Of a stretch of 40,939 nt of DNA, positions 8,024 through 16,118 are shown one piece after another. The stretch comes from Bacteroidales bacterium (lineage in GTDB: Bacteria; Bacteroidota; Bacteroidia; Bacteroidales; B18-G4): positions 1 to 40,939 of the forward strand of contig JAGYLD010000015.1 of assembly GCA_018401355.1 (NCBI GenBank), given 5' to 3'. The number at the start of each line of letters is the position of its first letter. Within the stretch, counting starts at the first letter, position 1. Below the pieces are notes generated by a model. It searched no databases. It had not been told where the DNA came from and was given only the letters and a program-made list of their open reading frames with translations. Position numbers and translations under genes: made by a program.

Positions 8024-9526
8024 ATGAAAACCAGTACGTTACCAAAAAGCGACATTTATTTAGAGAAACTGCACAAGATCAGGCACTATTCAGGATGCCG
8101 GAAGACAGAAGGATTATCAGAGGAAAAAATAAAGAAGTTTATTGAAAAGGATCCCAGGCTTGCAGAAGCTGTGGATTCAGCCCTTCAATGGCGTGACGAA
8201 TTGATGGGAGAATTCAGTGAGCAGTTAAAAATGGAGGAAGATGATTTATGTGCTTATCTTCAGGAAGATTACGTAAATTTTTATGCAGATGAAGCCATCA
8301 ATCCTTATGTTGCTATTGGAGCGGCAGGGCCCTGGATTATAACAAGTCACGGGGCAGTACTGCATGATTCCGGTGGTTATGGGATGCTTGGTATGGGACA
8401 CGCACCTTCGGAACTTATCGAGGTAATGTCCAGGACATGGACTATGGCGAATGTGATGAGCCCGCATTTCAGCCAGAAGCGTTTGGCTCAGAAGCTAAAG
8501 AAAGAAATAGGGCATACACACGGACAATGTCCTTTTGAAAAATTTATATGCATGAACAGTGGTTCTGAGGCAGTGAGTGTGGCCAACAGGATATGTGACC
8601 TGAATGCTTATTTGCTGACCCAGGAAGGGGGGAGGCACGAAGGGAAAAATATCCGTCAGTTGTCGCTTGAGGAAAGCTTCCATGGGAGGACATACAGGGC
8701 GGCCAAAGTTTCACATTCCACTCTGCCTGTTTATGAAGAGCACCTTGCTTCATTTCAGAGAAAGGAAACACTCGACATTGTTAAGCCAAACGACATTGAA
8801 GGTTTGAAAAAGATGTTTAAAGATGCTGAAAAGAATAATATTTTTTATGAGGCATTTTTCATTGAACCGGTATTGGGAGAAGGTGAGCCGGGTCTGGCTA
8901 TCACACGCGAGTTTTATGATGCCGCACGGAAGCTGACCAAAGAGCATGGTACCATGCTTATCGTCGATTCCATCCAGGCAGCATTGCGGGCCCACGGATG
9001 CCTGAGTATTATCGATTATCCCGGATTTGCTGATTGCGAGTCACCGGATTGTGAAACGTATTCCAAAGCCTTGAATGCAGGGCAGTATCCTTTGTCTGTC
9101 CTTGCAGTGACCAAGGAAATTGCTGAAATTTATGTTCCTGGAGTATATGGCAATACCATGACCACCAACCCACGGGCCCTCGAAGTCGGTTGTGCAGTTT
9201 TGGATAATCTCACGGATAAGGTAAGAGAAAACATCCGTTTAAGAGGTGTTGAGCTAAAATCAGGTTTGGAAAGGCTTGGCAATGAGTTTCCCGAAGCCAT
9301 CACTAAAGTATTCGGTACCGGTTTAATGGTTTCTGCAGAACTAAATCCGGATATTTATGAAGTAGTAGGCGAGGAAGGGTTTGAAAATTTCCTGAGGATC
9401 AACGGAATTGCCATGATCCATGGAGGAGCAAACGGATTAAGGTTTACCCCTTATTTCGGAATTTCTTCTGATGAGGTTCAATTGATACTCGATACAGTCA
9501 GGAAAGGCATTAAAGAATTGAAATAA
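8024..9526 (+). CDS. Class III PLP-dependent aminotransferase, substrate unknown
   Basis: The 500-residue length is about 50-70 more than usual for class III transaminases; the extra part is an N-terminal helical extension (residues 1-85). Family landmarks are NSGSEA at 178-183 (PLP phosphate), SFHGRTY at 218-224, EPVLGEGEPG from 281, and a likely Schiff-base Lys348 in YSKALNAGQYPLS. The usual DEVQTG motif is replaced by VDSIQAAL (Asp315 retained, Glu replaced by Ser), and the lysine region has two cysteines just before it (DCESPDC). The enzyme should transfer an omega- or alpha-amino group, but the substrate cannot be named. It is monocistronic, followed by a palindromic repeat and the convergent ferritin gene. 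Confidence 0.85.
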   Translation: MKTSTLPKSDIYLEKLHKIRHYSGCRKTEGLSEEKIKKFIEKDPRLAEAVDSALQWRDELMGEFSEQLKMEEDDLCAYLQEDYVNFYADEAINPYVAIGAAGPWIITSHGAVLHDSGGYGMLGMGHAPSELIEVMSRTWTMANVMSPHFSQKRLAQKLKKEIGHTHGQCPFEKFICMNSGSEAVSVANRICDLNAYLLTQEGGRHEGKNIRQLSLEESFHGRTYRAAKVSHSTLPVYEEHLASFQRKETLDIVKPNDIEGLKKMFKDAEKNNIFYEAFFIEPVLGEGEPGLAITREFYDAARKLTKEHGTMLIVDSIQAALRAHGCLSIIDYPGFADCESPDCETYSKALNAGQYPLSVLAVTKEIAEIYVPGVYGNTMTTNPRALEVGCAVLDNLTDKVRENIRLRGVELKSGLERLGNEFPEAITKVFGTGLMVSAELNPDIYEVVGEEGFENFLRINGIAMIHGGANGLRFTPYFGISSDEVQLILDTVRKGIKELK

Positions 9527-9530
9527 TATT

Positions 9531-9587
9531 TCACTACAGAATCACAGAGACACATAAAAAACTCTGTCTCTGTGTCTCCGTGGTGAA
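9531..9587. repeat. CACAGAGACAC-type hairpin in convergent spacer
   Basis: An imperfect inverted repeat of about 22 bases per arm (left arm with CACAGAGACACA, right arm with CTCTGTGTCTCCGTGG) lies between the aminotransferase and the convergent ferritin gene. The same core occurs at 14232-14284, also between convergent genes. It probably acts as a bidirectional terminator and is a dispersed intergenic repeat. Confidence 0.65.
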
Positions 9588-9600
9588 AAACCTCTGTGCC

Positions 9601-10113
9601 TTACATCCTCATTTTCTTAAAATCCTCCCTCATCCTCTCGAGGTCTGCTATCCACGCTTCAATTTCTTCTTCATGTTCCAGCTCCTCATTCAGGATATTG
9701 ATGGCAATCTGATGTGTTGAATGGTCTTTGCCGTATGTAAACTCTGCGAGGTCCTGATACCTTTTTATGGCACAGCGTTCGGCATCAAGGTTTTGTTTTA
9801 GGATCATTTCAACATAAGGGTCGGAAGGTTCCTCATATTTACATTTGGAAAGTTTTACCCATTGTGCCGGGTTCAGCACCGGTGTGCCACCAAGCTGAAC
9901 GATGCGGTCAACAACCATCACAGCATGGTTAAGTTCCTGATCGGCATGGATAAGCAGCTCAGGTTCTACCTCGCTGCGCATCGGCCCTTCCATCACACGC
10001 GCCCCGATCCAGTACTGGTAATAAGCCAGCCATTCTTCCGATAACGCTTCATTTAACATCTGTATAAGCTTGTCTGTGTCAAGTTTTAAAATTTTTACTG
10101 CTTGTTGTCCCAT
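9601..10113 (-). CDS. Dps-like/bacterioferritin-like ferritin (DpsL/thioferritin type)
   Basis: A 170-residue four-helix ferritin-like protein. Likely iron ligands are Glu26/Glu27 (LSEEWLAYYQY), Glu60 and His63 (HADQELNHA), Glu112 (DAERCAI) and Glu143-His147 (NEELEHEEE). Two cysteines, Cys91 (SKCKY) and Cys114 (ERCAI), stand where the DpsL or thioferritin subgroup described in archaea and Bacteroides has a cysteine pair next to the ferroxidase centre. Such proteins store iron and detoxify peroxide as 12-mers. It is a single gene, convergent with the aminotransferase. A plain bacterioferritin-like assignment remains possible. Confidence 0.8.
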   Translation of the reverse strand: MGQQAVKILKLDTDKLIQMLNEALSEEWLAYYQYWIGARVMEGPMRSEVEPELLIHADQELNHAVMVVDRIVQLGGTPVLNPAQWVKLSKCKYEEPSDPYVEMILKQNLDAERCAIKRYQDLAEFTYGKDHSTHQIAINILNEELEHEEEIEAWIADLERMREDFKKMRM

Positions 10114-10231
10114 AAAATATATTTATTTGATTTGAATTATTTGCTAAGGTAATTAATTGGTGGGGAAATCCCAAGTTGGGGGTTTGAAACTTTTGTAGAA
10201 GATTGTTGTGGTTTTGGAATACGGATTCAAA

Positions 10232-10258
10232 GGGACTCCATCCCGTAGGATTCCATCC
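10232..10258. repeat. Degenerate copy of the GGGACTCCATCC palindrome
   Basis: It contains GGGACTCCATCC followed by a rearranged right half (GGATTCCATCC) and is enclosed in an outer perfect 9-bp pairing (ATTCAAAGG at 10225-10233 with CCTTTGAAT at 10256-10264). It appears related to the two perfect palindromes just downstream. Confidence 0.5.
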
Positions 10259-10310
10259 TTTGAATATTGATTTAAGTTGCTGAATTAGTTTGAGATAAGG
10301 AAATAAAAAA

Positions 10311-10338
10311 GGGACTCCATCCTACGGGATGGAGTCCC
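10311..10338. repeat. Perfect 12-bp palindromic repeat, copy 1, probable tRNA terminator
   Basis: Arms GGGACTCCATCC and GGATGGAGTCCC pair perfectly around a TACG loop. On the minus strand a T-rich run follows (TTTTTTATTT), so it reads as an intrinsic terminator just after the tRNA-like gene. An identical 28-base copy lies 207 bases away. Confidence 0.75.
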
Positions 10339-10345
10339 TTTTGTG

Positions 10346-10419
10346 TGGGAGATTACTGGATTCAGACAGTGACCCTCTGTAATAAGGCAGATGCTCTGAA
10401 CCAGCTGAGCTAAACTCCC
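10346..10419 (-). tRNA. Degenerate tRNA-Val-like gene (anticodon not assignable)
   Basis: The first 36 bases fold as a normal tRNA 5' half: GGGAGTT acceptor, D arm GCTC-AGCTGGTTCA-GAGC, then CTGCCTTA as in Bacteroidota tRNA-Val(TAC). The anticodon arm then reads CTTATTACAGAG, one base short, so the 5-bp stem and a clean anticodon cannot form. The T loop reads TCTGAATC instead of TTCGAATC, again altered and shifted. The acceptor pairs 6 of 7, with a T-T mismatch. A perfect -7 box upstream and a terminator downstream show a real transcription unit. It is either a decayed tRNA or a tRNA damaged by sequence errors, as in the nqr region. Confidence 0.55.
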
Positions 10420-10454
10420 AATAACTTTTAGAACGATTTTCCTGAAAAGGAGTG

Positions 10455-10462
10455 CAAATATA
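10455..10462 (-). promoter_or_regulatory. -7 box of the tRNA-like gene
   Basis: The minus strand reads TATATTTG, a perfect TAnnTTTG, about 36 bases upstream of the tRNA 5' end. This gives a short leader as expected for tRNA genes. Confidence 0.5.
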
Positions 10463-10517
10463 GTATGAATTGGGAAATAAAAAAAATTTTTGTTGAAAGT
10501 TGATTGTTTTAGATTCA

Positions 10518-10545
10518 GGGACTCCATCCTACGGGATGGAGTCCC
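10518..10545. repeat. Perfect 12-bp palindromic repeat, copy 2
   Basis: It is identical over 28 bases to the copy at 10311-10338, with the T run (TTTTTT) on the plus side. Together the copies bracket the tRNA-like gene and its promoter. The rest of the 10114-10614 interval holds nothing else I can recognise. Confidence 0.75.
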
Positions 10546-10614
10546 TTTTTTACATCATTCAATCATCCAGCATCCCAGCCCCCATATCTATGCCAAACAC
10601 AAACACTTACCCGC

Positions 10615-11190
10615 TTAATCACCCTTCCTCTTCTTCTCCTTCACATACAAATTAAACTGCTCCGGATGTCGTCCAACCTTATCTCTGTATAGGTTCTCAA
10701 TGTATTTCAAATCATTGGCATAACTGCCGGTCGGATAAAAGATCTCCATGATGCCTACCTCTTTCCTTGAATAATCAATGAACGATAATGCCAACGGTAC
10801 CCCGGCTTTCATGGCGATGTAATAAAATCCCCTGCGCCAGTATGTTATGAGCTTTCTTGTGCCTTCAGGGGTGACCACTACATACAAACTTTCATGCCGC
10901 TTAAATTCTTCTGCTATGCGATCAACCATCCTGTTGTTTTTTCTCCTGTCCACAGGAATGCCTCCCCAATACCTGATCAAGCCACCGAAAGGAAAAAAGA
11001 ATGCCTCTTTCTTGATCAAAAACTTCACATGCACATTGATCTTGAAGAAAAACAAACGCCCAATGATGTAATCCATATTGCTGGTGTGGGGAGCGATCAG
11101 AATTACAGTTTTTTTGATATCGTAAGGAAAACCACCAACCATCTTCCAGCCGGATCTCCTGAGAATATATGACGATAATTGCCTGAGCAT
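10615..11190 (-). CDS. PlsC-like 1-acyl-glycerol-3-phosphate acyltransferase family protein
   Basis: A 191-residue member of the lysophosphatidate acyltransferase superfamily. The catalytic HX4D motif is APHTSNMD (His35, Asp40), followed by the glycerol-binding GGIPVDRR block near 76-83 and the TPEGTR motif at 107-112 (usual form FPEGTR). It should transfer an acyl chain to a lysophospholipid or a related lipid at the inner membrane. The protein is shorter than typical PlsC (about 240) and lacks an N-terminal membrane helix, so it may act on another acceptor. It stands alone between the repeat cluster and the M16 gene. Confidence 0.85.
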   Translation of the reverse strand: MLRQLSSYILRRSGWKMVGGFPYDIKKTVILIAPHTSNMDYIIGRLFFFKINVHVKFLIKKEAFFFPFGGLIRYWGGIPVDRRKNNRMVDRIAEEFKRHESLYVVVTPEGTRKLITYWRRGFYYIAMKAGVPLALSFIDYSRKEVGIMEIFYPTGSYANDLKYIENLYRDKVGRHPEQFNLYVKEKKRKGD

Positions 11191-11340
11191 GCGTTTGAAG
11201 TTGAATTGTCAGCAAATTTAATCCATCCATTTTTAGAATGAAAGTATTAAAAGTATTATTTATTAATATGGTAACATAGTGCATTCCTCCTCCATAATTT
11301 CAGGGAGAGGGACAGGGGGTGGTATATAAAATAAAATCAA

Positions 11341-11348
11341 TAAATTTG
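11341..11348 (+). promoter_or_regulatory. Candidate -7 box upstream of the M16 protease gene
   Basis: TAAATTTG matches TAnnTTTG, 21 bases before the ATG at 11370, with no clear -33 element. Confidence 0.4.
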
Positions 11349-11369
11349 TCATAAATAAAACCCTCCAAA

Positions 11370-14222
11370 ATGAAAGAAATGACAATCAGATTTATCGTTT
11401 TGCTTCTGGCCGTAGCATGGCTTGTGCCCTCAATGGCCCAGGATACAAATTATGACTGGGACAGTCAGGTCCCTGCCGATCCCAATGTTAAGATCGGAAA
11501 ACTTGATAACGGATTAACCTATTACATCCGTAAAAATGAAATGCCCAAAGACCGCGCAGAGTTTTACCTGGTTGTGGACGCCGGCGCTATCCTCGAAGAT
11601 GATGACCAGGACGGCCTTGCCCACTTCTGCGAACACATGGCCTTTAATGGTACCAAGCATTTTGAAAAGCACGACATCATCAACTACCTTCAGTCCATCG
11701 GGATGAAGTTTGGTCCGGAGATCAATGCTTTCACCAGCCATGATGTAACCACTTACATGCTGCAGAAAGTGCCTACTGACAAGCCGGCCAACGTCGATTC
11801 AGCTTTGCTGATCCTGTACGACTGGGCCAGCAATGTGTCCTTTGAAGATGAAGAGATCGACAACGAGCGCGGGGTAATCCACGAAGAATGGCGCACCCGT
11901 CGCGGGGCCATGTTCCGCATGATGACAAAAACCGATAAAGTCTTGTACCAGGGATCCAAATACGCTGAAAGAGATGTTATCGGCGACATAGAGATCATCG
12001 ACAATGCGCCTTATGAAGTGCTCAGACGCTTTTACCAGGACTGGTACAGGCCCGACCTTCAGGCCATCATAGCAGTAGGGGATTTTGATGTGGACGAGAT
12101 GGAACAACAAATCACCGAACAGTTCTCACTGATCCCGGCCCATCCGAACCCAAAAGACAGGTTGGAATTTCCAGTACCTGATCATGAGGAGACCCTCGTG
12201 GCTATAGAAACTGACCCTGAAGCCCAATATGTCTTTGTCCAGTTATATTACAAGCATCCTGCTGTAGAAGAAAAAGATATGGGCTTTTACCGCCAGTCTG
12301 TTGTTCACCAGCTCTACAACACCATGCTGAACAATCGTTTGCAGGAGCTGCTCCAGGAAGAGGATCCGCCGTTTATTTATGGCTATTCTGCTTATTCCAG
12401 CATCGTCAGGACAAAGGATGGATACATTTCATTTGCCGTCTCAAAAAATGATGCCATCAAAAGAACCCTGGAAACATTATTGGTGGAAAACGAAAGGGTG
12501 AAAAAACACGGGTTCACTGAATCGGAATTGGAAAGAGCAAAAAAGAACCTTTTAAGCCAGACGGAAAAGCAGTTCAAAGAAAAAGACAAACAGGAATCAC
12601 AAAGCTACGTGTGGCAATATTATGGAAACTTCCTGGAGGATAATCCCATCCCCGGGATTGAATTTGATTATGAGTTCATGCAAGATGTTCTTCCCGGAAT
12701 ATCTTTGAAAGAGATTAACACATTGGCTCCCAAATGGATCACAGACGATAACAGGGTCGTGATCATTACAGGTCCGGAACGGGAGGATGTCATTATCCCG
12801 ATGAAGGAGGAGGTTCTGGCCCTGGTGGAATCTGTTGATCAGATGGAAATTGAACCGTTTGTCGATAAAATGTCCGATAAGCCCCTGATATCTGAAAAAC
12901 CTGCACCCGGAGAAGTTGTTAAGAAAAAGAAGGATAAAAAACTTGGAACCGAACAGTGGATCTTATCCAACGGTGTGGAAGTCATCCTTAAACCCACAGA
13001 TTTCAAAGACGATGAAATCCTGATGCGGGCTTTCAGCTTTGGTGGTAATTCATTGTACGACCTGGATGATCAGATCTCTGCAAGTTACAGTGCTTCGGTT
13101 GTCAACGAGGGTGGTATTGCTGATTTTAACAGTATTGAGCTTGAGAAACTGCTGGCAGGACAGATCGTTAGTGTCAGACCTTATATTGGTAGTGTAGATG
13201 AAGGCTTTACAGGAAGTTCGTCGGTGAAGGACTTTGAAACGCTGTTACAGCTTGTCTATCTTTATTTTACTGATCCCTCAAGGAATGAGAAAGCATTCAA
13301 TTCCATGATGACCAGGATGAAAGGTTTCCTGGAAAACAGGAAAAATGACCCTGGTGCGGCTTTCCAGGATACAATTTCGGTTACCATGGCAGATTATCAC
13401 CCACGGGTACGCCCGATGACTCCAGAATTACTTGAAGAAGCCGACTTTGAAAGAATCAACTTCATTTTCAGGGAGCGTTTTGGAGATCCAGCCGGCTTTA
13501 AATTCTATTTTGTTGGTAATCTGAACATGGATTCCGTTCAGCCTTTGATTGAGACCTACCTTGGTGGATTGCCAAAGGTCATGCGTGAGGAAACATGGCG
13601 CGATAATGGCATCAGGCCGCCCGAGGCAAAGGTGGAAAAGAAAGTGGTGAAGGAAATGGAAGTTCCCAAAGGAACTGTTTACATCAATTTCAACGGGGAG
13701 TTTGATTATAATGAGGTACAGGACAGAATGAACCTGGCTGCGCTTTGCGACATCCTGGATGTGAGGTATACCGAATCCATCCGCGAAGAGCAAGGTGGTA
13801 CTTATGGCGTTGCGGTTTATGATATGCAAAGCCATTACCCATATGAGAATTATCAGGTCGTCATACGGTTTGATTGCGATCCGGGTAATGTTGATAAACT
13901 GAAGGCCATTGTCTTTGATGAGATCAACACCCTTAAGGAAGAAGGGCCCTTGCAGAAAGACCTGAAAGGGGTGAAGGAAAACCTCCTGAAGACAAGACAG
14001 GAACAGCTTAAAAAGAATAATTTCTGGATAAGCAAGCTTAGAAACATGGATTATAATCAGGAAGACAAAAAGGAATTCTTCAAATATGAGGATCATGTGA
14101 ACAAATTGACCATCGACGGCTTAAAGGCTGCAGCAAACCAGTTTTTTGATGAAGATTATGTTGAGGTGGTACTGCTTCCGGAAAACATGGACAAAAACGT
14201 TAAAAACCCTATGATGCAGTAA
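11370..14222 (+). CDS. M16 family zinc metallopeptidase (insulinase/pitrilysin type), secreted
   Basis: A 950-residue protease with a signal peptide (residues 1-23, SMAQ). The inverted zinc motif HXXEH is His85-Phe-Cys-Glu88-His89 in AHFCEHMAFNGTKHF. The downstream glutamate lies in EIDNERGVIHEEW (about 162-174). A second, inactive M16 half follows from about residue 520 (TEQWILSNGVEVILKP, later REEQGGTYGVAVY), giving the two-domain clam-shell typical of pitrilysins. It probably degrades peptides in the periplasm or at the outer membrane. It is monocistronic and converges on dnaX across a hairpin repeat. GC looks slightly higher than in the neighbours, with no other sign of transfer. Confidence 0.93.
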   Translation: MKEMTIRFIVLLLAVAWLVPSMAQDTNYDWDSQVPADPNVKIGKLDNGLTYYIRKNEMPKDRAEFYLVVDAGAILEDDDQDGLAHFCEHMAFNGTKHFEKHDIINYLQSIGMKFGPEINAFTSHDVTTYMLQKVPTDKPANVDSALLILYDWASNVSFEDEEIDNERGVIHEEWRTRRGAMFRMMTKTDKVLYQGSKYAERDVIGDIEIIDNAPYEVLRRFYQDWYRPDLQAIIAVGDFDVDEMEQQITEQFSLIPAHPNPKDRLEFPVPDHEETLVAIETDPEAQYVFVQLYYKHPAVEEKDMGFYRQSVVHQLYNTMLNNRLQELLQEEDPPFIYGYSAYSSIVRTKDGYISFAVSKNDAIKRTLETLLVENERVKKHGFTESELERAKKNLLSQTEKQFKEKDKQESQSYVWQYYGNFLEDNPIPGIEFDYEFMQDVLPGISLKEINTLAPKWITDDNRVVIITGPEREDVIIPMKEEVLALVESVDQMEIEPFVDKMSDKPLISEKPAPGEVVKKKKDKKLGTEQWILSNGVEVILKPTDFKDDEILMRAFSFGGNSLYDLDDQISASYSASVVNEGGIADFNSIELEKLLAGQIVSVRPYIGSVDEGFTGSSSVKDFETLLQLVYLYFTDPSRNEKAFNSMMTRMKGFLENRKNDPGAAFQDTISVTMADYHPRVRPMTPELLEEADFERINFIFRERFGDPAGFKFYFVGNLNMDSVQPLIETYLGGLPKVMREETWRDNGIRPPEAKVEKKVVKEMEVPKGTVYINFNGEFDYNEVQDRMNLAALCDILDVRYTESIREEQGGTYGVAVYDMQSHYPYENYQVVIRFDCDPGNVDKLKAIVFDEINTLKEEGPLQKDLKGVKENLLKTRQEQLKKNNFWISKLRNMDYNQEDKKEFFKYEDHVNKLTIDGLKAAANQFFDEDYVEVVLLPENMDKNVKNPMMQ

Positions 14223-14231
14223 ATTTTTTGC

Positions 14232-14284
14232 CACAAAAACACAGAGACACAAAGAAATTCTCGTGTCTCTGTGTCTCTTGTGGT
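14232..14284. repeat. CACAGAGACAC-type hairpin, second copy
   Basis: Arms CCACAAAAACACAGAGACAC and GTGTCTCTGTGTCTCTTGTGG pair almost perfectly with one bulge. It sits between the convergent M16 and dnaX genes and shares its core with the hairpin at 9531-9587. It is a probable bidirectional terminator. Confidence 0.7.
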
Positions 14285-14289
14285 TAATG

Positions 14290-16008
14290 CTAAAAATCCA
14301 GTTCCAAATCCAGTTTGTCCTTCAAATCCTTCAAACTGGGATTCTTTTCAGCCATTTTGTCGAAGATCTCTTTCGGGAAATAGGCTTTGGATTCAGACTC
14401 TTCCTCATCAATCTCTGTTTTCAATTGAATCCTGAAATTGTTGAGTTCCTCCCGGAGGTATCCCAGGATGTCCATCCTGCGATCCGTAATCAATTTCTCC
14501 TGGATCTTATTATCGATCTTTAGTTCAATCATGAAATCCTCCTTCAGGATGGGAATTCTTTTTGACAGGGTGCTGTATAAATTCGGGGAGACATCTATTA
14601 TGCTTTGGGTGTAAGCTTGCCAGGTCGTATTCAGGTCATCCTGTGTAAAAATTTTTGCTGGTTTTCCGCTGAGGTCTTCCTCCGCATTGGCTTCGTTTTT
14701 CTTTTCCCCATTTTTTTGCTTAGACTTTTTAATCGAAAAAGTGCCGGGCATGCTTTTAATATTCTGTTTCGATGATTTTTCAGGAGAAGGCATTTCAACA
14801 GTAGCAGGAATTTTCTCAATTTTCCTTTCCTGACGCTTTGGTTCGGGCTTTTGTTCTACTGTGGTTTTTTTTTCTTCCTTACTTTGGGTTATGACCTTTT
14901 TTTTTTCGTTGCTATTGCCTGTAAGAGAACACATTTTCAACAATGCAAGTTCAAGATGAAGGTTCTTATTATTGCTTGCCTTATATGTAATGTCACACTG
15001 ATTGTTGATATTTAAGGCCTCCAGGATGAATCCCGTTTCACAGCGGTCCGCCTGTATCTGGTATTTACCTTTCAATCCGGGACTAACTTCCAGTAAGTCT
15101 AAGGTGGCAGGATCCTTGCAGACCAATAAATTCCGCAAATGCTCGCCAAGGCCGATTAAAAAATGCTGGCCGTCAAAACCATTTGAAATGATCTCATTGA
15201 TTATCAACAGGGTATTCTGAATGTCTCCGTCAACAATGCAGTCTGTGATTCTGAAATAATAATCATAATCCAGGATGTTGAGGTTTTGGATGACAGCGTC
15301 ATAATTGAGTTCCTTTCCCGTAAAACTCACAAGCTGGTCGAAGATGGAAAGCGCATCCCTGAGGGCACCGTCGGCTTTAAGGGCAATCAGGTGCAGGGCA
15401 TCTTCACTGGCTTTAACACCTTCATTATCTGCCACATACTTAAGGTGTGTGGCTATGTCATCAACAGTAATACGCTTAAAGTCAAAGACCTGGCAGCGTG
15501 AGAGTATGGTTGGGATGATCTTATGCTTTTCAGTGGTAGCCAGGATGAACTTGGCATAGGCAGGTGGCTCTTCCAATGTCTTCAGGAAGGCATTGAAAGC
15601 TGAGGCCGACAGCATATGAACCTCATCGATGATGTAAACTTTGTATTTTCCAACCTGTGGGGGTATCCTTACCTTGTCGACAAGGAACCGGATGTCTTCA
15701 ACAGAATTGTTGGAGGCAGCATCAAGTTCATAAATATTGAAGGAAGCTGATTTGTTAAATGAAACACAGGATTCGCATTCGTTGCATGGATCAATGGTAT
15801 CTGTAAGGTTCATGCAGTTGATGGTCTTTGCCAGGATACGGGCACAAGTGGTTTTTCCAATGCCCCGTGGCCCGCAAAAAAGAAAGGCCTGGGCAATCTG
15901 ATTGTTCCTGATGGCATTCTTTAAGGTTTTTGTAATGGACTGCTGGCCAACAACGGCGTCAAATGTGGCGGGACGGTATTTTCGGGCTGATACAATGAAA
16001 TTTTCCAT
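14290..16008 (-). CDS. dnaX: DNA polymerase III subunit gamma/tau
   Basis: The clamp-loader ATPase of the replicative polymerase, 572 residues from the chosen ATG at 16008 (MENFIVSARKYRP, the usual family start; the frame extends 27 codons further upstream without similarity). Walker A GPRGIGKT is at 46-53, zinc cysteines are at 65, 75, 78 and 81, DEVHMLS at 128-134, and the sensor/SRC motif (TTEKHKIIPTILSRC) near 160. A Lys/Glu-rich linker from about 380 joins the core to a C-terminal tau-like region that would bind polymerase alpha. A gamma-type product by frameshifting cannot be excluded; A-rich runs occur in the linker. Confidence 0.96.
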   Translation of the reverse strand: MENFIVSARKYRPATFDAVVGQQSITKTLKNAIRNNQIAQAFLFCGPRGIGKTTCARILAKTINCMNLTDTIDPCNECESCVSFNKSASFNIYELDAASNNSVEDIRFLVDKVRIPPQVGKYKVYIIDEVHMLSASAFNAFLKTLEEPPAYAKFILATTEKHKIIPTILSRCQVFDFKRITVDDIATHLKYVADNEGVKASEDALHLIALKADGALRDALSIFDQLVSFTGKELNYDAVIQNLNILDYDYYFRITDCIVDGDIQNTLLIINEIISNGFDGQHFLIGLGEHLRNLLVCKDPATLDLLEVSPGLKGKYQIQADRCETGFILEALNINNQCDITYKASNNKNLHLELALLKMCSLTGNSNEKKKVITQSKEEKKTTVEQKPEPKRQERKIEKIPATVEMPSPEKSSKQNIKSMPGTFSIKKSKQKNGEKKNEANAEEDLSGKPAKIFTQDDLNTTWQAYTQSIIDVSPNLYSTLSKRIPILKEDFMIELKIDNKIQEKLITDRRMDILGYLREELNNFRIQLKTEIDEEESESKAYFPKEIFDKMAEKNPSLKDLKDKLDLELDF

Positions 16009-16031
16009 GGAGTTACTGTCGATTTGGAATC

Positions 16032-16039
16032 CAAAAATA
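16032..16039 (-). promoter_or_regulatory. Candidate -7 box of dnaX
   Basis: The minus strand reads TATTTTTG, a TAnnTTTG match, 24 bases before the dnaX ATG. It is back-to-back with the promoter of the divergent glycan operon. Confidence 0.4.
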
Positions 16040-16078
16040 CTAAACTTTTGTGTTTCTGTTTTACTATATATTGTCATT

Positions 16079-16111
16079 TTTGAAAACACGAATATTATGT
16101 TATTATATTTG
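16079..16111 (+). promoter_or_regulatory. Promoter of the deacetylase-adenylation operon
   Basis: A TTTG -33 element (16079-16082) is separated by 21 bases from a perfect -7 box TATATTTG (16104-16111). The ATG at 16119 is only 7 bases further, so the transcript would be leaderless or nearly so. This is the best complete Bacteroidota promoter in the window. Confidence 0.6.
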
Positions 16112-16118
16112 TAGGCAA

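Noticed and set aside
10285-10527. 80-codon minus-strand frame across the repeat and tRNA region
   Set aside because: It covers the palindromes and the tRNA-like gene, so it is an accident of those elements.
13428-14096. 222-codon minus-strand open frame inside the M16 gene
   Set aside because: It lies wholly antisense to a well-supported protease and its translation is low-complexity hydrophobic sequence with no recognisable motif.
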